A stretch of 54,246 bases of DNA from Rhodospirillaceae bacterium (GCA_002722885.1 PBNE01000023.1:1-54246); one strand, 5' to 3'. Shown: positions 28,444 to 38,026, counted from the stretch's first letter. The notes: generated by a model not told the origin, from the sequence alone. Numbers and translations: made by a program.

Positions 28444-29229
28444 ATGGATGCGATGACTATGCGCAAAACCTTCGTTGCACTGGCTTCCGCCACCACGGTT
28501 GCGGTCGGTGCCTTTACCTCGGCCGGTGCGGCTGAACTCCTGGCCCATCGAGCGGTGTATGAGATGAGCCTGGGCGAAAACGATCAACAGACCGGATTGC
28601 TCGATGTCCGCGGCGGGCTGCTTCTGGAAGTCGAAGATCGCTGCGAGACCTGGACGGTGCGCCAGAAGCTGGCCATGCAGGTCACCCGCGACGACGGCGT
28701 GTTCTCAACGACATCGACGTTCGATTCATACGAAGCCAAGGACGGCACCTGGTACCGTTTCGACGATGAGACCTTCCACGAACCCGGACGCCATGAGGTG
28801 TCGTCCGGAGAGGCGACCGTGGCCGACGAAACCCGATCAGGCCGCATAGCCATCGAAGACCCCGAACCTTCGCGCCACAACATGCCCGATGAGGCTATGT
28901 TTCCCATGGTGCACATGGTCGACCTCCTGGAACGGGCGGCAGATGGTGAACGTTTCATGAGCCACATCGTCTTTGACGGGACTGAAGGCGCCGTTGTCTA
29001 CGACATCACCACGTTGGTCGGGCAGCCGGTCGAGAGTAATGGTATGAACGCTTGGCCGATGCATCTGGCCTTCTTCGAACATGAAGGCACCGAAGATCAG
29101 CCCACGGTCGAGATTTCAGTTCTGTTGCGCGATGACGGTGTGGCCGAAGAAATCACCTATGACTACGGTGATTTCTCGATCGAACTGGCGATGCTTGAGT
29201 TCGAAGAGATCGCCGGCAGCGGTTGCTGA
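28444..29229 (+). CDS. EipB-like periplasmic envelope-integrity protein (DUF1849)
   Basis: This 261-residue protein has a signal peptide (RKTFVALASATTVAVGAF, cleavage near AGAA/ELLA at residue 30). The mature part starts LLAHRAVYEMSLGEND, the DUF1849 signature, and is a predicted beta-rich fold. Two cysteines remain: Cys67 in EDRCETW and Cys261 as the very last residue, matching the pair that forms the disulfide of Brucella EipB. EipB supports cell-envelope integrity in alphaproteobacteria. ATG 28444 is chosen; 28453 or 28459 would also give a signal peptide. Confidence 0.85.
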   Translation: MDAMTMRKTFVALASATTVAVGAFTSAGAAELLAHRAVYEMSLGENDQQTGLLDVRGGLLLEVEDRCETWTVRQKLAMQVTRDDGVFSTTSTFDSYEAKDGTWYRFDDETFHEPGRHEVSSGEATVADETRSGRIAIEDPEPSRHNMPDEAMFPMVHMVDLLERAADGERFMSHIVFDGTEGAVVYDITTLVGQPVESNGMNAWPMHLAFFEHEGTEDQPTVEISVLLRDDGVAEEITYDYGDFSIELAMLEFEEIAGSGC

Positions 29230-29232
29230 CTT

Positions 29233-30147
29233 TCATGGGCCATTCCGGCCTTCCGGCCACAGCCATGCCGCCCCACGCACTCCACTGGAATCGCCGTGCC
29301 GGGCCGGCACCAACCTAGTGTCGACACTATCGGAGAAGACTTGATCTGGCCAAAGCTGTGGGACGTTCCGGTAGAGCCGTGTGAGATTTGAGAGTCCGCC
29401 GCCCAGTACGATCACATCAGGGTCGACGATGTTGATTATGCCTGCGAGCGATTTGGCCAAACGCCGCTCGTAACGGTCCAACGTGCTCAGGGCGCCGCCG
29501 TGTCCTTCCTGCGCCGATCTGACGATCATATCCGCATCGACGGCCTCGCCGGTGTGGCGTGCATGGTCGCGGGTCATGCCGGGTCCGGAGAGAAACGTCT
29601 CTATGCAGCCATGGCGACCGCAGAAGCATGCTGGCCCCGGACGTTCATCGTCGTTAGGCGAAGGCAAGGGGATGTGGCCCCACTCGCCGCCGATGCGGTT
29701 GCGCCCTTCAACGATATCGCCGCCGACCACCAACCCGCCGCCGACACCTGTTCCCAGGATGACGCCGAACACGACAGGGGCTCCGGCGGCGGCTCCATCG
29801 GAGGCTTCCGACAGGGCAAAACAGTTCGCATCGTTAGCGACGCGTACCTTCAGACCGCTGGCCTGCTCCAGGTCGCCGGGCAGATCGCTGCCATTGAGCC
29901 AGGTCGAATTGGCATTGCGAACGTTGTTGGTTATCGGTGAAAGAGAGCCCGGCATGCCGACCCCGAACCGCCCGATCCGCATGTCTGACTGCTGTCCCAG
30001 ACGTTCAACCAGACCCACAATGGCATCGACGGTGCCCCAGTAGTTGTTCTGTGGTGTTGCGATGCGATGTCGTGTCACCTCGGTGCCGTCGTCTGCCAGC
30101 AGCAGTCCCTCGACCTTGGTGCCGCCCAGATCGATCCCGATCCTCAT
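29233..30147 (-). CDS. ROK-family sugar kinase
   Basis: This 304-residue cytosolic kinase has the phosphate-binding DLGGTKVEGLLL at residues 6-17, NDANCFALSEA near 106, the GTGVGGGLV motif near 132, and the ROK zinc motif GHIPLPSP followed by CFCGRHGCIE near 175. It most resembles fructokinase, glucokinase or N-acetylhexosamine kinase; the sugar cannot be assigned. It overlaps the upstream HAD gene by four bases (ATGA). Confidence 0.9.
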   Translation of the reverse strand: MRIGIDLGGTKVEGLLLADDGTEVTRHRIATPQNNYWGTVDAIVGLVERLGQQSDMRIGRFGVGMPGSLSPITNNVRNANSTWLNGSDLPGDLEQASGLKVRVANDANCFALSEASDGAAAGAPVVFGVILGTGVGGGLVVGGDIVEGRNRIGGEWGHIPLPSPNDDERPGPACFCGRHGCIETFLSGPGMTRDHARHTGEAVDADMIVRSAQEGHGGALSTLDRYERRLAKSLAGIINIVDPDVIVLGGGLSNLTRLYRNVPQLWPDQVFSDSVDTRLVPARHGDSSGVRGAAWLWPEGRNGP

Positions 30148-30842
30148 GCCGGCGTAGTCTCCGTGTGCCGGTCGAGGTGATCTTCGATGAACGCGCAGAT
30201 TTCCGGCCAGTCCCGCGCTCTGAAATGGCTGGCCTCGGCCGGCCCCAAAAGGTCGCCCAGACGCGGGTTGCTGATGAAGTGGATCCGAACGACGTGATCG
30301 GCGATTTCAGCTACCTCGCGGTGATGGGTTGGTGAATCGTCGATGAAAAACACCGGCGCTGTGGTTTGCCCGGAAAGATGGGCCACGGCGTCGGCCTTCG
30401 AGCCTTCATTGGAAATGATCGGAAAAGACATGCCGTGGTCTTGCAGAGCGGCCGCCCTGGCAGGGCGTTGGGGATGTGGCAGGTTGCTCAGAACAACGAT
30501 CTGCATGCGCAGGCTGAGCTGTTGCAGCATGGCCGGGGCATGGTCGACCACATCCATGCTTCGCGTGTGCTGTTCGAAGTAGGACATCAGAAGAGTGCGC
30601 ACATCGGGGTTGGGCAGCGGCTCGCCTGTTTTCCGTGCCAGGATGTTGCCGTTGAGCCGGAATGACTCCCAGTTGAAGAGAGCATCGTTTGCGTGGAGAT
30701 GCCGTTCGAATCCGCGCATGAAGGCAAACAGCACTTCATCGGCATCGGTGATCAGAAGAGGGCGATCCGAGGTGATCGACACCTTCGAAAGCTGGGTTTC
30801 GAGGGCATGGTCGCCCGATTTTTCATCGATATGTGCCGACAT
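30144..30842 (-). CDS. HAD-like hydrolase of unknown substrate
   Basis: This 232-residue protein has HAD motif I LLITDADEVLFAF near residue 30 (Asp-x-Asp-Glu, the second residue pair unusual), motif II VVLSNLPHPQR near 116, the lysine in NEGSKADAV near 146 and motif IV VFFIDDSPTHH near 163. The cap region is about 75 residues. It is likely a phosphatase, but no substrate can be named. It overlaps the ROK kinase, so a sugar-phosphate role is possible but unproven. Confidence 0.75.
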   Translation of the reverse strand: MSAHIDEKSGDHALETQLSKVSITSDRPLLITDADEVLFAFMRGFERHLHANDALFNWESFRLNGNILARKTGEPLPNPDVRTLLMSYFEQHTRSMDVVDHAPAMLQQLSLRMQIVVLSNLPHPQRPARAAALQDHGMSFPIISNEGSKADAVAHLSGQTTAPVFFIDDSPTHHREVAEIADHVVRIHFISNPRLGDLLGPAEASHFRARDWPEICAFIEDHLDRHTETTPA

Positions 30843-30896
30843 GAACCAATCTGCGATCTTCTGTGGCTACGAATGGCCTTGAAACCTATGCTAAAA

Positions 30897-30914
30897 GGGC
30901 TTGGACACAAGCCC
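30897..30914 (-). terminator. Hairpin with T run on the minus strand, between divK and the HAD gene
   Basis: GGGCTTG (30897-30903) pairs perfectly with CAAGCCC (30908-30914) around a four-base loop. Read on the minus strand the stem is followed by TTTT, making an intrinsic-terminator shape. No minus-strand gene lies upstream of it, so it would mainly stop antisense or spurious transcription entering the HAD-ROK pair, or act as a leader attenuator. Confidence 0.4.
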
Positions 30915-31014
30915 GTTACTTTGGGATAGCGGGTGATCGACGACATGCAGACAGTAAATCGACCCGTGGGAAGCGCGACGCTGGGATTGACCGGATTCGG
31001 CGCGAGGAACAACG

Positions 31015-31380
31015 ATGGCCAAGACCGTCCTGATTGTTGAAGACAACGAGCTCAACATGAAGCTCTTCAACGATCTTCTCGACGCCAATGGATCTAGCGT
31101 TCTGCAGGCCTTCAACGGTGAGTCCGCTTTTACGCTGGCCAAGGAACATCATCCCGACCTGGTCATCATGGATGTGCAGCTGCCCGGAGCCTCGGGTCTT
31201 GAGGTCACGCAGTGGCTGAAGGCCGAGGACTCGACCAAGGACATCCCCGTCGTTGCGGTGACGGCACTGGCGATGAAGGGCGATGAAGAGGAGGCGCTCA
31301 GCGTTGGCTGTGATGCCTACATTGCTAAACCGATCTCGGTGCACCAGCTCCTCGACACCGTGAAGCAGTTCCTGGGCTAG
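31015..31380 (+). CDS. divK: Single-domain response regulator DivK
   Basis: This 121-residue receiver domain has no output domain. The acidic pair is VEDNELN (residues 8-14), the phospho-acceptor Asp53 is in LVIMDVQLPG, and Lys105 is in AYIAKPIS. The sequence and the pleD gene directly downstream identify it as DivK, the cell-fate regulator controlled by PleC and DivJ in Caulobacter. It is preceded by GAGGAAC. No TTAA-type CtrA half-sites were seen in the 172 bases upstream. Confidence 0.93.
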   Translation: MAKTVLIVEDNELNMKLFNDLLDANGSSVLQAFNGESAFTLAKEHHPDLVIMDVQLPGASGLEVTQWLKAEDSTKDIPVVAVTALAMKGDEEEALSVGCDAYIAKPISVHQLLDTVKQFLG

Positions 31381-31396
31381 AGGTGGCGATCATTCC

Positions 31397-32764
31397 ATGA
31401 CCGGTCGCATCCTTGTCGTCGACGACCAGCCGCTGAACGTCAAGCTGCTTGAAGCCAAGCTGATCAGTGAGTACTACGACGTGCTCACTGCCAATGGCGG
31501 CGCCGCGGCGGTCCGACTGGCGACCGATGAAAGGCCGGATCTCATTCTGCTCGACGTGATGATGCCGGATATGGACGGCTATGAGGTCTGCCGTGTGCTG
31601 CGTGAGCAGCCTGAGACCATGCATATTCCGATCGTCATGGTGACCACGCTGTCCGACAGCGCTGACCGGGTTCTGGGACTCGAAGCCGGGGCGGATGACT
31701 TTCTGACCAAGCCGGTCGACGATCTCGCACTGTTTGCGCGAGTCCGGTCGCTGCTGCGTTTCAAAGTCACGTTCGATGAACTGCGCCTGCGTTTTGGTGT
31801 TTATGAGACCGCACAGCTCGATGCTATCGCTCCGGTCTGGAAGGAGCCGCTGCTCAACAGCCGGATTCTTTTGCTCGAGGATTTTGATTCCCGGGCGCGG
31901 ATGATCGACAAGGCGCTCGGCAAAAACCACGTGATCGTTGCGGTCGACGACGAAAAGGAATGCTACGAGATTGCGGAAGCGGGCGATTGCGACGCAGTGA
32001 TTGTCAGCCTGAGCCTTGATTCGATCGATGGCTTGCGCGTCGTTTCGCAGCTCCGCAGTCGGCCGAAAACACGCATGCTGCCGATACTGGTACTGGTGGA
32101 AGAGGGGGAGCTGGAGAGGCTCGCCAAGGCGCTCGACCTCGGGGGGACCGACTACGTGATGTCGCCGATCGACCGCAACGAGCTTATTGCGCGCACAAGG
32201 ATGCAGGTCCGGCGCAAGCGCTATCAGGACCGGCTGCGCAGCAATCTTGAAGACAGTGTGTCGATGGCCGCCATCGATGAGCTCACACGCCTGCACAACC
32301 GCCGCTATCTTGGAACGTATCTGAACCGTGAGTTCGATCGGGCGAGGGAAGGTGAGAAGGCGCTGTCGCTGGTGGTGCTGGACGTTGACCACTTCAAAAA
32401 CGTGAATGACACCCACGGTCATGCGGTGGGTGACGAGGTTCTCATCGAGCTGGCGCGCCGCATGAAGCTTTTGACCCGGTCGAGCGACCTTCCCGCGCGT
32501 TATGGGGGCGACGAGTTTGTCGTGGTGATGCCCGGCACCGACCCCAAGGTCGCGCAGACCGTTGCAGAACGGCTCCGCCAGGGTGTTGCCGATGGACCGT
32601 TCAAACTATCGCGCAGCGATGTCGAACTCGACCTGACGATCAGTGTGGGTGTCGCCAATTTCGACTCCTCGGTCGAGAACCCTGATGACCTCTTCCGCCG
32701 GGCCGACGAGGCTCTCTACAAGGCGAAGAACGGTGGCCGTAACCGGGTCGTCTGCGCAGCCTAG
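31397..32764 (+). CDS. pleD: Diguanylate cyclase response regulator PleD
   Basis: This 455-residue protein makes cyclic di-GMP. It has a first receiver domain (residues 1-125, phospho-acceptor Asp53, Lys105), a second degenerate receiver as adaptor (about 150-275, with Ser in place of the phospho-acceptor) and a GGDEF domain with GGDEF at 370-374. The allosteric inhibition site RxxD is RSSD at 361-364, so product feedback is expected. It lies 16 bases after divK, an apparent two-gene operon. The 3' end overlaps an open frame on the other strand. Confidence 0.95.
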   Translation: MTGRILVVDDQPLNVKLLEAKLISEYYDVLTANGGAAAVRLATDERPDLILLDVMMPDMDGYEVCRVLREQPETMHIPIVMVTTLSDSADRVLGLEAGADDFLTKPVDDLALFARVRSLLRFKVTFDELRLRFGVYETAQLDAIAPVWKEPLLNSRILLLEDFDSRARMIDKALGKNHVIVAVDDEKECYEIAEAGDCDAVIVSLSLDSIDGLRVVSQLRSRPKTRMLPILVLVEEGELERLAKALDLGGTDYVMSPIDRNELIARTRMQVRRKRYQDRLRSNLEDSVSMAAIDELTRLHNRRYLGTYLNREFDRAREGEKALSLVVLDVDHFKNVNDTHGHAVGDEVLIELARRMKLLTRSSDLPARYGGDEFVVVMPGTDPKVAQTVAERLRQGVADGPFKLSRSDVELDLTISVGVANFDSSVENPDDLFRRADEALYKAKNGGRNRVVCAA

Positions 32765-33209
32765 AGACCCCGGATGACAGCTCGATAGTGATGGCATCGA
32801 GGCTGTCGCCCTCAAAACCGAAACCGATGACCCAGGTGAAACCGTAGAGACCTACCGCCAGTGAATTTGGGCGCTCTGCCGGCGGGACGTAGAGAAACCA
32901 CACACACGTAAGCGCGTCGGCACTCGATGGCCGGCACTCCCGAATGTTGGTGGCGTCATCGACTGTGTCGCCTCGGCGCTGTTCGAGCGTTCCCACGTCG
33001 GCTTGCACGCGGGCAAACCAACCCGACACGTCTGTCCGGGAGCTTCCCGGTTGCAGCCATCTCTCGAGGTCGGCATGAATGGCGGCTGTGGCGAGGGTCG
33101 GATTCTGAAGTGCGAGGGATGTCGCAGGCTCGAAGTCGTACGCCCGAGGTTCCAGTTCGACGAGAGCGAACACGAAAACAGCCGTCAATGCGGCGAGGGC
33201 CGCCGGCAA
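32640..33209 (-). CDS. Unknown protein with N-terminal membrane anchor, C terminus overlapping pleD
   Basis: The frame encodes 189 residues from a TTG at 33209, three bases after the rpmG stop. Residues 1-18 are hydrophobic (signal or anchor); the middle has two cysteines (RECRPSS and LTCVWF) and a strand-rich part (LYGFTWVIGFGFEG). I do not recognise the family. Up to about residue 148 the sequence looks like a real protein; the last 41 residues are very basic and lie antisense to pleD, which suggests the true stop was lost. Coding status is probable, not certain. Confidence 0.5.
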   Translation of the reverse strand: MPAALAALTAVFVFALVELEPRAYDFEPATSLALQNPTLATAAIHADLERWLQPGSSRTDVSGWFARVQADVGTLEQRRGDTVDDATNIRECRPSSADALTCVWFLYVPPAERPNSLAVGLYGFTWVIGFGFEGDSLDAITIELSSGVSRLRRRPGYGHRSSPCREPRRPGGRGHQGSRPRSRNWRHPH

Positions 33210-33211
33210 GC

Positions 33212-33379
33212 TTACTTGAGCTTGGTTTCCTTGAAGAGGACGTGCTTGCGGGCTACCGGGTCGTACTTGCGGAACGACATCTTCTCGGTCTGGGTGCGCG
33301 GATTTTTCTTGGTCACGTAGTAGTAACCGGTGTCCGCAGTGCTCTCGAGCTTCACGAGAATGGTGGTTGGCTTGGCCAT
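33212..33379 (-). CDS. rpmG: Large ribosomal subunit protein L33 (zinc-free form)
   Basis: This is a 55-residue protein (168 bases) starting [18 protein letters not shown] and continuing with [16 protein letters not shown] and the end FKETKLK. This is L33 of the form without the four zinc cysteines. L33 sits near the E site of the 50S subunit. It stands apart from the main ribosomal cluster, as is normal for rpmG. The next frame downstream on the same strand begins three bases after its TAA. Confidence 0.96.
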   Translation of the reverse strand: MAKPTTILVKLESTADTGYYYVTKKNPRTQTEKMSFRKYDPVARKHVLFKETKLK

Positions 33380-33438
33380 GGCAGTCGGGTCCTTGAAGGG
33401 AGGCCGGAAGATAGCGATGGCGCGGCCGCTGTCAAGCC

Positions 33439-34671
33439 TCAGTCGCCTTTGCCACGCGCCAATCTGCTACGTCTGGTGGCCTGTCGATATGTGGCGAACA
33501 GGCCGTAGATCAGAACGACCGTCAACAGCGATGCCGGGAAACCCGAAGGGCCGGCTTCTTCCATGGCGGTTCCCACGATCAGAGGTCCGACCATGCCGCC
33601 AATTCCGAAGAACAGAGAGAAGACCGCATTGGCTGCGACAAGCTCGACCGCCTTAAACCGTTCGCCCAGCAGCGTGATGCCAACCGTGAAGATTGCCCCC
33701 ATGGTGCCACCCCACAACGAGACGACGGACCACAGTGCCAGCCCCTGAAGTGACCACCATGGTTTCGTGCCGCCTTCGATCAGGAAGGGGAAGGCGACAA
33801 GCGCCAGAGCCAGGGTGAAGACACAACCGACGAGTAGCCAGCCGCGATCTACCTTGTCGGCCAGCCAGCCCGCCGGATACTGGAAGAAGATGGCGCCCAG
33901 CGATCCGACCCAGATCACGGCATATCCGATCTCCCGGAACTGCTGGCCGAGGATGTCCATGGTGTAGAGGTGAGCGAAGGATTGCATGCCTCCCTCGAGC
34001 ACGCCGAACATGGCGGAGGACAGAAGCACGGTCGGTGCCAACAGGAACACGACCAGAAGTTTCCCGATGTTGCTGGCGCGGCCGGCGTCGTTGGTGATAT
34101 CGACGTCGATCTTTCTTGCTGGCATCAGCAGAGTTGTCGCGATCCCGACTGCCACGAGACCACAGAGGAAAGGCCAGAAGGTCTCGGGGTCGAGCTGCGA
34201 GCCGATAATCGGGCCCACCGCCCATCCGGCCATGCCGATGGTGCTGTAGACACCGAGCCAACGACCACGCACCCTGTCGTCGAGGATCTGATTGATCCAG
34301 GTGTCGCCGGCCGTGAACAGCAGCGAGTTACCGATACCGAGGAAGAACCGGACCACGAACCAGGCTTCAAAGCTGCGCGTGATCGGCAGAAGGATGAGCA
34401 TGGATGCCACCAGGCCGAGGCCCAGCACGATGGCGCGGAAGAAACCCAGGCGGGGAATGATGACTGTGGCGAAGAGCGCGACCACCACGATGCCGGCGAA
34501 CTGCGCGGCCGCATTGATGCTGATTTCAGTCTCGCTGTAGCCGTGATTGCGCAGGGATTCCGAAAGGATCGGCCAGGTCAGTGAGCTTGTCGTCGAGACG
34601 ACCGCCAACGCTCCGATCAGCGCAATCAGGCAGGTCAGCCTGTCTTGGGACGACAGGACTGTCTCAGACAT
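33439..34671 (-). CDS. Major facilitator superfamily transporter
   Basis: This 410-residue protein has about twelve hydrophobic helices in two halves with a central basic loop near residue 190 ([11 protein letters not shown]). The loop motif [13 protein letters not shown] near residue 263 matches the MFS signature between helices, and [19 protein letters not shown] near 110 resembles YcaD-like permeases. The substrate is unknown. Its start overlaps the NUDIX gene stop by eight bases. Confidence 0.88.
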   Translation of the reverse strand: MSETVLSSQDRLTCLIALIGALAVVSTTSSLTWPILSESLRNHGYSETEISINAAAQFAGIVVVALFATVIIPRLGFFRAIVLGLGLVASMLILLPITRSFEAWFVVRFFLGIGNSLLFTAGDTWINQILDDRVRGRWLGVYSTIGMAGWAVGPIIGSQLDPETFWPFLCGLVAVGIATTLLMPARKIDVDITNDAGRASNIGKLLVVFLLAPTVLLSSAMFGVLEGGMQSFAHLYTMDILGQQFREIGYAVIWVGSLGAIFFQYPAGWLADKVDRGWLLVGCVFTLALALVAFPFLIEGGTKPWWSLQGLALWSVVSLWGGTMGAIFTVGITLLGERFKAVELVAANAVFSLFFGIGGMVGPLIVGTAMEEAGPSGFPASLLTVVLIYGLFATYRQATRRSRLARGKGD

Positions 34672-35356
34672 AGTCGATTTTCTGCCGGTTCCTGATGTAG
34701 TGCAGGAAGGGGACGGCGGTCTGTTTCCGGCCCCGATGACGGTCCTGCCAGCGGTCTCGGGCCTGGTTCAGAACAAACTCTGTGACATCGACGATCGGCA
34801 GGCGATGAGCTTTATCAAGGGGAAGCCAGTGCAGATCCTCGAGTTCACCGTCCTGAATCAACTCGCCCCGGGCGTCGTTGGCATCGACCAGGAAGAAGCG
34901 TGTGTTGAAGCGCTTGTGCGACATCGTGGGCGTCAGTGCGCGGGCGATGTAGTCCATGCGACCGAGGTCGGGTAGGGCACCGGCCGACCGTAGTGCCTGC
35001 CAATAGGGGGTATCGGGTGCGCCATCGAGCTCGTGTTCGGATGCGTCGCGGGCGATGAGATAGCCGGTTTCCTCGTGAGTTTCACGCAATCCGGCGAGGG
35101 GGATCGAAAGCGTTGAGGCTCCTGGCACATGACGGTTCAGCAGAGCTTCGGCATCGCGTTGGAGCGCGACACCCTTCGGCGCACGATGATCCTCCGGATC
35201 AACCCGCCCGCCGGGAAAGACATAGATGTTCGGAAGGAAACTGGCACGCTTGCGCCGACGCCCCATCAGCACTTCGGTCTTGTCGGCGTTCCCGCGAATC
35301 AGAACGACGCTGGCAGCGTCGCGTGGACGGACGACCTTAGGACTTTCGCTGCTCAT
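34664..35356 (-). CDS. NUDIX hydrolase
   Basis: This 230-residue protein contains FLPNIYVFPGGRVDPEDH near residue 40 and the Nudix core LAGLRETHEETGYL near 88-100, with the REx2EE metal ligands. The distance between the GG strand and the REx2EE helix is longer than in the simplest Nudix box, as in larger CoA- or sugar-nucleotide-type members. The exact substrate is unknown. It lies in a conserved gene row with rnr and topA and overlaps the transporter gene. Confidence 0.87.
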   Translation of the reverse strand: MSSESPKVVRPRDAASVVLIRGNADKTEVLMGRRRKRASFLPNIYVFPGGRVDPEDHRAPKGVALQRDAEALLNRHVPGASTLSIPLAGLRETHEETGYLIARDASEHELDGAPDTPYWQALRSAGALPDLGRMDYIARALTPTMSHKRFNTRFFLVDANDARGELIQDGELEDLHWLPLDKAHRLPIVDVTEFVLNQARDRWQDRHRGRKQTAVPFLHYIRNRQKIDYV

Positions 35357-35432
35357 GGAAACTACCTGACGGGATCAGAACGTCACAGGCGGTGATGCTG
35401 GCCGCTGGTTGTGGTGAAGTAAAGCCGCGTGG

Positions 35433-35702
35433 TCAGTCTGTGCTCAGAATGTCTCGGCCTGCGTCTGTCAGGCGGCAGACAAGCCAGTCCGGCTTGATCG
35501 GGTTGGCGATCCAGGGTTCGGCCCAACCCTTCTGCATGCAGCTCTTGATCGTGCGTGGATCAATCTCCCGGCCTTCTTCGTCGAACAAGGGAAGCTTGCC
35601 ACCCGCCTGATCCAGACCTCTGACGAGCCAGCGGCGCTGGACTGCTGTCGGACGTGACTGTTCGCTGCGTGGCTCGGAACGAGCCGCCGTCTGTGTCGCC
35701 AT
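35433..35702 (-). CDS. Small conserved protein of unknown function
   Basis: This 89-residue protein lies between rnr and the NUDIX gene. After a polar N terminus (20 residues) it reads VQRRWLVRGLDQAGGKLPLF, then DPRTIKSCMQKGWAEPW and VCRLTDAGRDIL. The pattern of two helices then a small beta wing ending in LTDAGR looks like a winged-helix fold, common in DNA-binding proteins; this is inference from pattern only. No exact family is recognised. It is 83 bases from rnr. Confidence 0.7.
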   Translation of the reverse strand: MATQTAARSEPRSEQSRPTAVQRRWLVRGLDQAGGKLPLFDEEGREIDPRTIKSCMQKGWAEPWIANPIKPDWLVCRLTDAGRDILSTD

Positions 35703-35785
35703 GATGGCCCCCTTGTCTGCCGCAACCTTCGTTGCGTGCGGCCGCGGAGTGTAGGCCGAAATCGTCCGCCGTGCCAGATGAGCCG

Positions 35786-38026
35786 CTAGCGTTTGCGTTT
35801 CCGCTTGTGTTTCTTGTACTGCGAGGATTTCTTCGGGCGTCCGGTCGGTGCCCGTTGTCGCTTGCTCTCGACGCCCCCTTCAACGAGATCGAAACCCACC
35901 GTGGCCGCCACCGCATCGGCTTCGACCAGCTTCACGGTCACAGAATCACCCAGCCGATAAGCCACGCCATCCCCTTCGAGCGACTGGGTCCGGTCGTTCA
36001 CGCGGAAGGGACCGCCCGGAAGGCGCCGTGCCGGCAGGAGCCCGTCGGCCTCGATGGTGTGAATGCGGACGAAAACACCGAAGCGGCCGGTCCCGACGAT
36101 GCGTCCGGTCATCGTCTGGCCCAGGCGGTCGGCCATGTAGCCGGCCATGTATCGATCCATCGCACTGCGTTCGGCCTTCATGGCACGCCGCTCGGTGGCC
36201 GTGATGTGCACACCGGTCTTGTCGAAACCGGTTGCTGCATCTTCGGGAAGTGCGCCGGCCCCCAGCCGCAGGGAACGGATCAGGGCGCGGTGGACAAGAA
36301 TGTCGGCATAGCGCCTGATCGGCGAGGTGAAATGGGCGTAGGTTTCCAGGCCCAACCCGAAATGCCCAATGTTCTCGGGGCTGTACAGGGCCTGAGACTG
36401 GGTGCGCAGAACCGCTTCGTTGACCGCATCCTTGTGTTCGGTTTCGGCCGCGCGCTTGAGGACCTGCGCAAAGTCACCGGGCCTGAGCTGTGGCGTCTTG
36501 CGCAGCGACAGCCCCAGGCTGGTGACGTACTCGCGCAGACCCTCCGCTTTTTCGGGCGTCGGCTGATCGTGAATGCGGTACATGACGGGCATGCGGTTTT
36601 CTTCAAGCTGTCGCGCCGCAGCGACATTGGCTGCGATCATCAGCTCTTCGATCAGCTTGTGGCTGTGGTGGCGTTCGCGCAGTGAGATTTCGGAGATGCG
36701 GCCGTCGTCGCCAAACGCGACCTGGCGTTCGGGCCGGTCGATGTCGAGAGCGCCGCGCTCGACCCGCGCGCTTAGAAGCGATCCATAGACACCATAGAGA
36801 TGCTCGATCTGACCTTCGGGTACACGTTCGGAGGTTTCGCAGGGCTGGCGCTGATGATGGGCTTCAACCTGGTCATAAGTCAGGCGGGCGGCTGACCGCA
36901 TGAGGCCGCGTACGAAGCGCCAGCGGTTGAGAATGCCGTCGTCGCTGATCCAGAGATGGACAGCCATGCAAGCGCGGTCTTCATTAGGCCGTAGCGAGCA
37001 GAGGTCGTTGGAAAGGCGCTCGGGCAGCATCGGCACGACACGATCAGGGAAATAGACCGAGTTGCCGCGGCGGTAAGCCGAGCGGTCCAGGTCTCCGCCG
37101 GGCCGGACGTAGTGAGCGACGTCGGCGATGGCGACAATCGCATGCCAGGCGGCGCCGTGTTCGGACGTCGGCTCAGCGAAGACGGCATCGTCAAAGTCGC
37201 GGGCGTCGGCACCGTCGATGGTGATCAGAGGAATCTGCCGTAGGTCGGTGCGCTTGCCTGGCTCCGTGACCGGTTCGGCAGCCCGTGCCTCTTCCATCGC
37301 ACCATCGGGAAAGCGGATTGGAATGCCATGGGTTGCGATGGCGATCAGGCTGATGGTGTCAGTGTCGTCCCAGGTTCCCAAGCGGCGCACGACCCGGGCC
37401 GGAACGGGGCCGAATCGTCGCGTCGACATGGGTTCGGCAAGCACGAGGTCACCGTCGTCCAGTTCTAGCCCGGACGGAACCTCCGCACGGTAGTCGTGCG
37501 CCTGCTTCCGGTCGGTCGACTGGATGCGGCCTCCTGTCGGGGTCTGCTTGTAGATTCCAACGACCTGCTGGCTGTCGGTGTCGAGCAGACGGCGGACACG
37601 GCCCTGGTAGGTGCCGTTCGGCAGGTGACGTATCTGGACAATCGCGCGTTCGCCCAGCCCGGGCGCGGGCAGGGGCTTGCGGCCAGTGTGGGGCACCAGC
37701 GCGATCTGCGGTGCGGGTCGGTCGCCCTGCCAAATGACCGGTTCGGCGATGGCGTTGCCTTCGTCGTCGAGTTCGATGACCTCGACCATGGTTTCCGACG
37801 GCAGGTCACCGGTGAGCTCCAGACATCTCCCTGCGGAGCGGCCGATCTGGCCTTCCTTCTTGAGGTCACGCAGGAGCTGGTTGAGTTCGGCGCGCCGGTG
37901 ACTGCCGGTCACCCCGAAGGCGCGCGCAATCTCGCGCTTGCCGACACGGCCGGGATTGTCGGCAATGAACGCGAGCAGCTGATCGCGTGTGGGAAGAGAC
38001 GTGTCGTCAGGCTTCCGGGTTGTCAT
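35786..38026 (-). CDS. rnr: Ribonuclease R
   Basis: This 746-residue 3'-to-5' exoribonuclease degrades structured RNA and acts in trans-translation. Domains in order: N-terminal helix-turn-helix (RDQLLAFIADNPGRVGKREI), cold-shock domains (about 80-230), the RNB catalytic domain with ITIDGADARDFDDAVFAE near 269 carrying the metal-binding aspartates, S1 domain (GRIVGTGRFGVFVRI near 640), and a Lys/Arg-rich tail. Its start overlaps the end of topA by 20 bases on the same strand, so expression is likely coupled. Confidence 0.96.
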   Translation of the reverse strand: MTTRKPDDTSLPTRDQLLAFIADNPGRVGKREIARAFGVTGSHRRAELNQLLRDLKKEGQIGRSAGRCLELTGDLPSETMVEVIELDDEGNAIAEPVIWQGDRPAPQIALVPHTGRKPLPAPGLGERAIVQIRHLPNGTYQGRVRRLLDTDSQQVVGIYKQTPTGGRIQSTDRKQAHDYRAEVPSGLELDDGDLVLAEPMSTRRFGPVPARVVRRLGTWDDTDTISLIAIATHGIPIRFPDGAMEEARAAEPVTEPGKRTDLRQIPLITIDGADARDFDDAVFAEPTSEHGAAWHAIVAIADVAHYVRPGGDLDRSAYRRGNSVYFPDRVVPMLPERLSNDLCSLRPNEDRACMAVHLWISDDGILNRWRFVRGLMRSAARLTYDQVEAHHQRQPCETSERVPEGQIEHLYGVYGSLLSARVERGALDIDRPERQVAFGDDGRISEISLRERHHSHKLIEELMIAANVAAARQLEENRMPVMYRIHDQPTPEKAEGLREYVTSLGLSLRKTPQLRPGDFAQVLKRAAETEHKDAVNEAVLRTQSQALYSPENIGHFGLGLETYAHFTSPIRRYADILVHRALIRSLRLGAGALPEDAATGFDKTGVHITATERRAMKAERSAMDRYMAGYMADRLGQTMTGRIVGTGRFGVFVRIHTIEADGLLPARRLPGGPFRVNDRTQSLEGDGVAYRLGDSVTVKLVEADAVAATVGFDLVEGGVESKRQRAPTGRPKKSSQYKKHKRKRKR

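Noticed and set aside
30843..31014. CtrA-binding motif (TTAA-N7-TTAA) upstream of divK
   Set aside because: No TTAA half-site was found in the interval.
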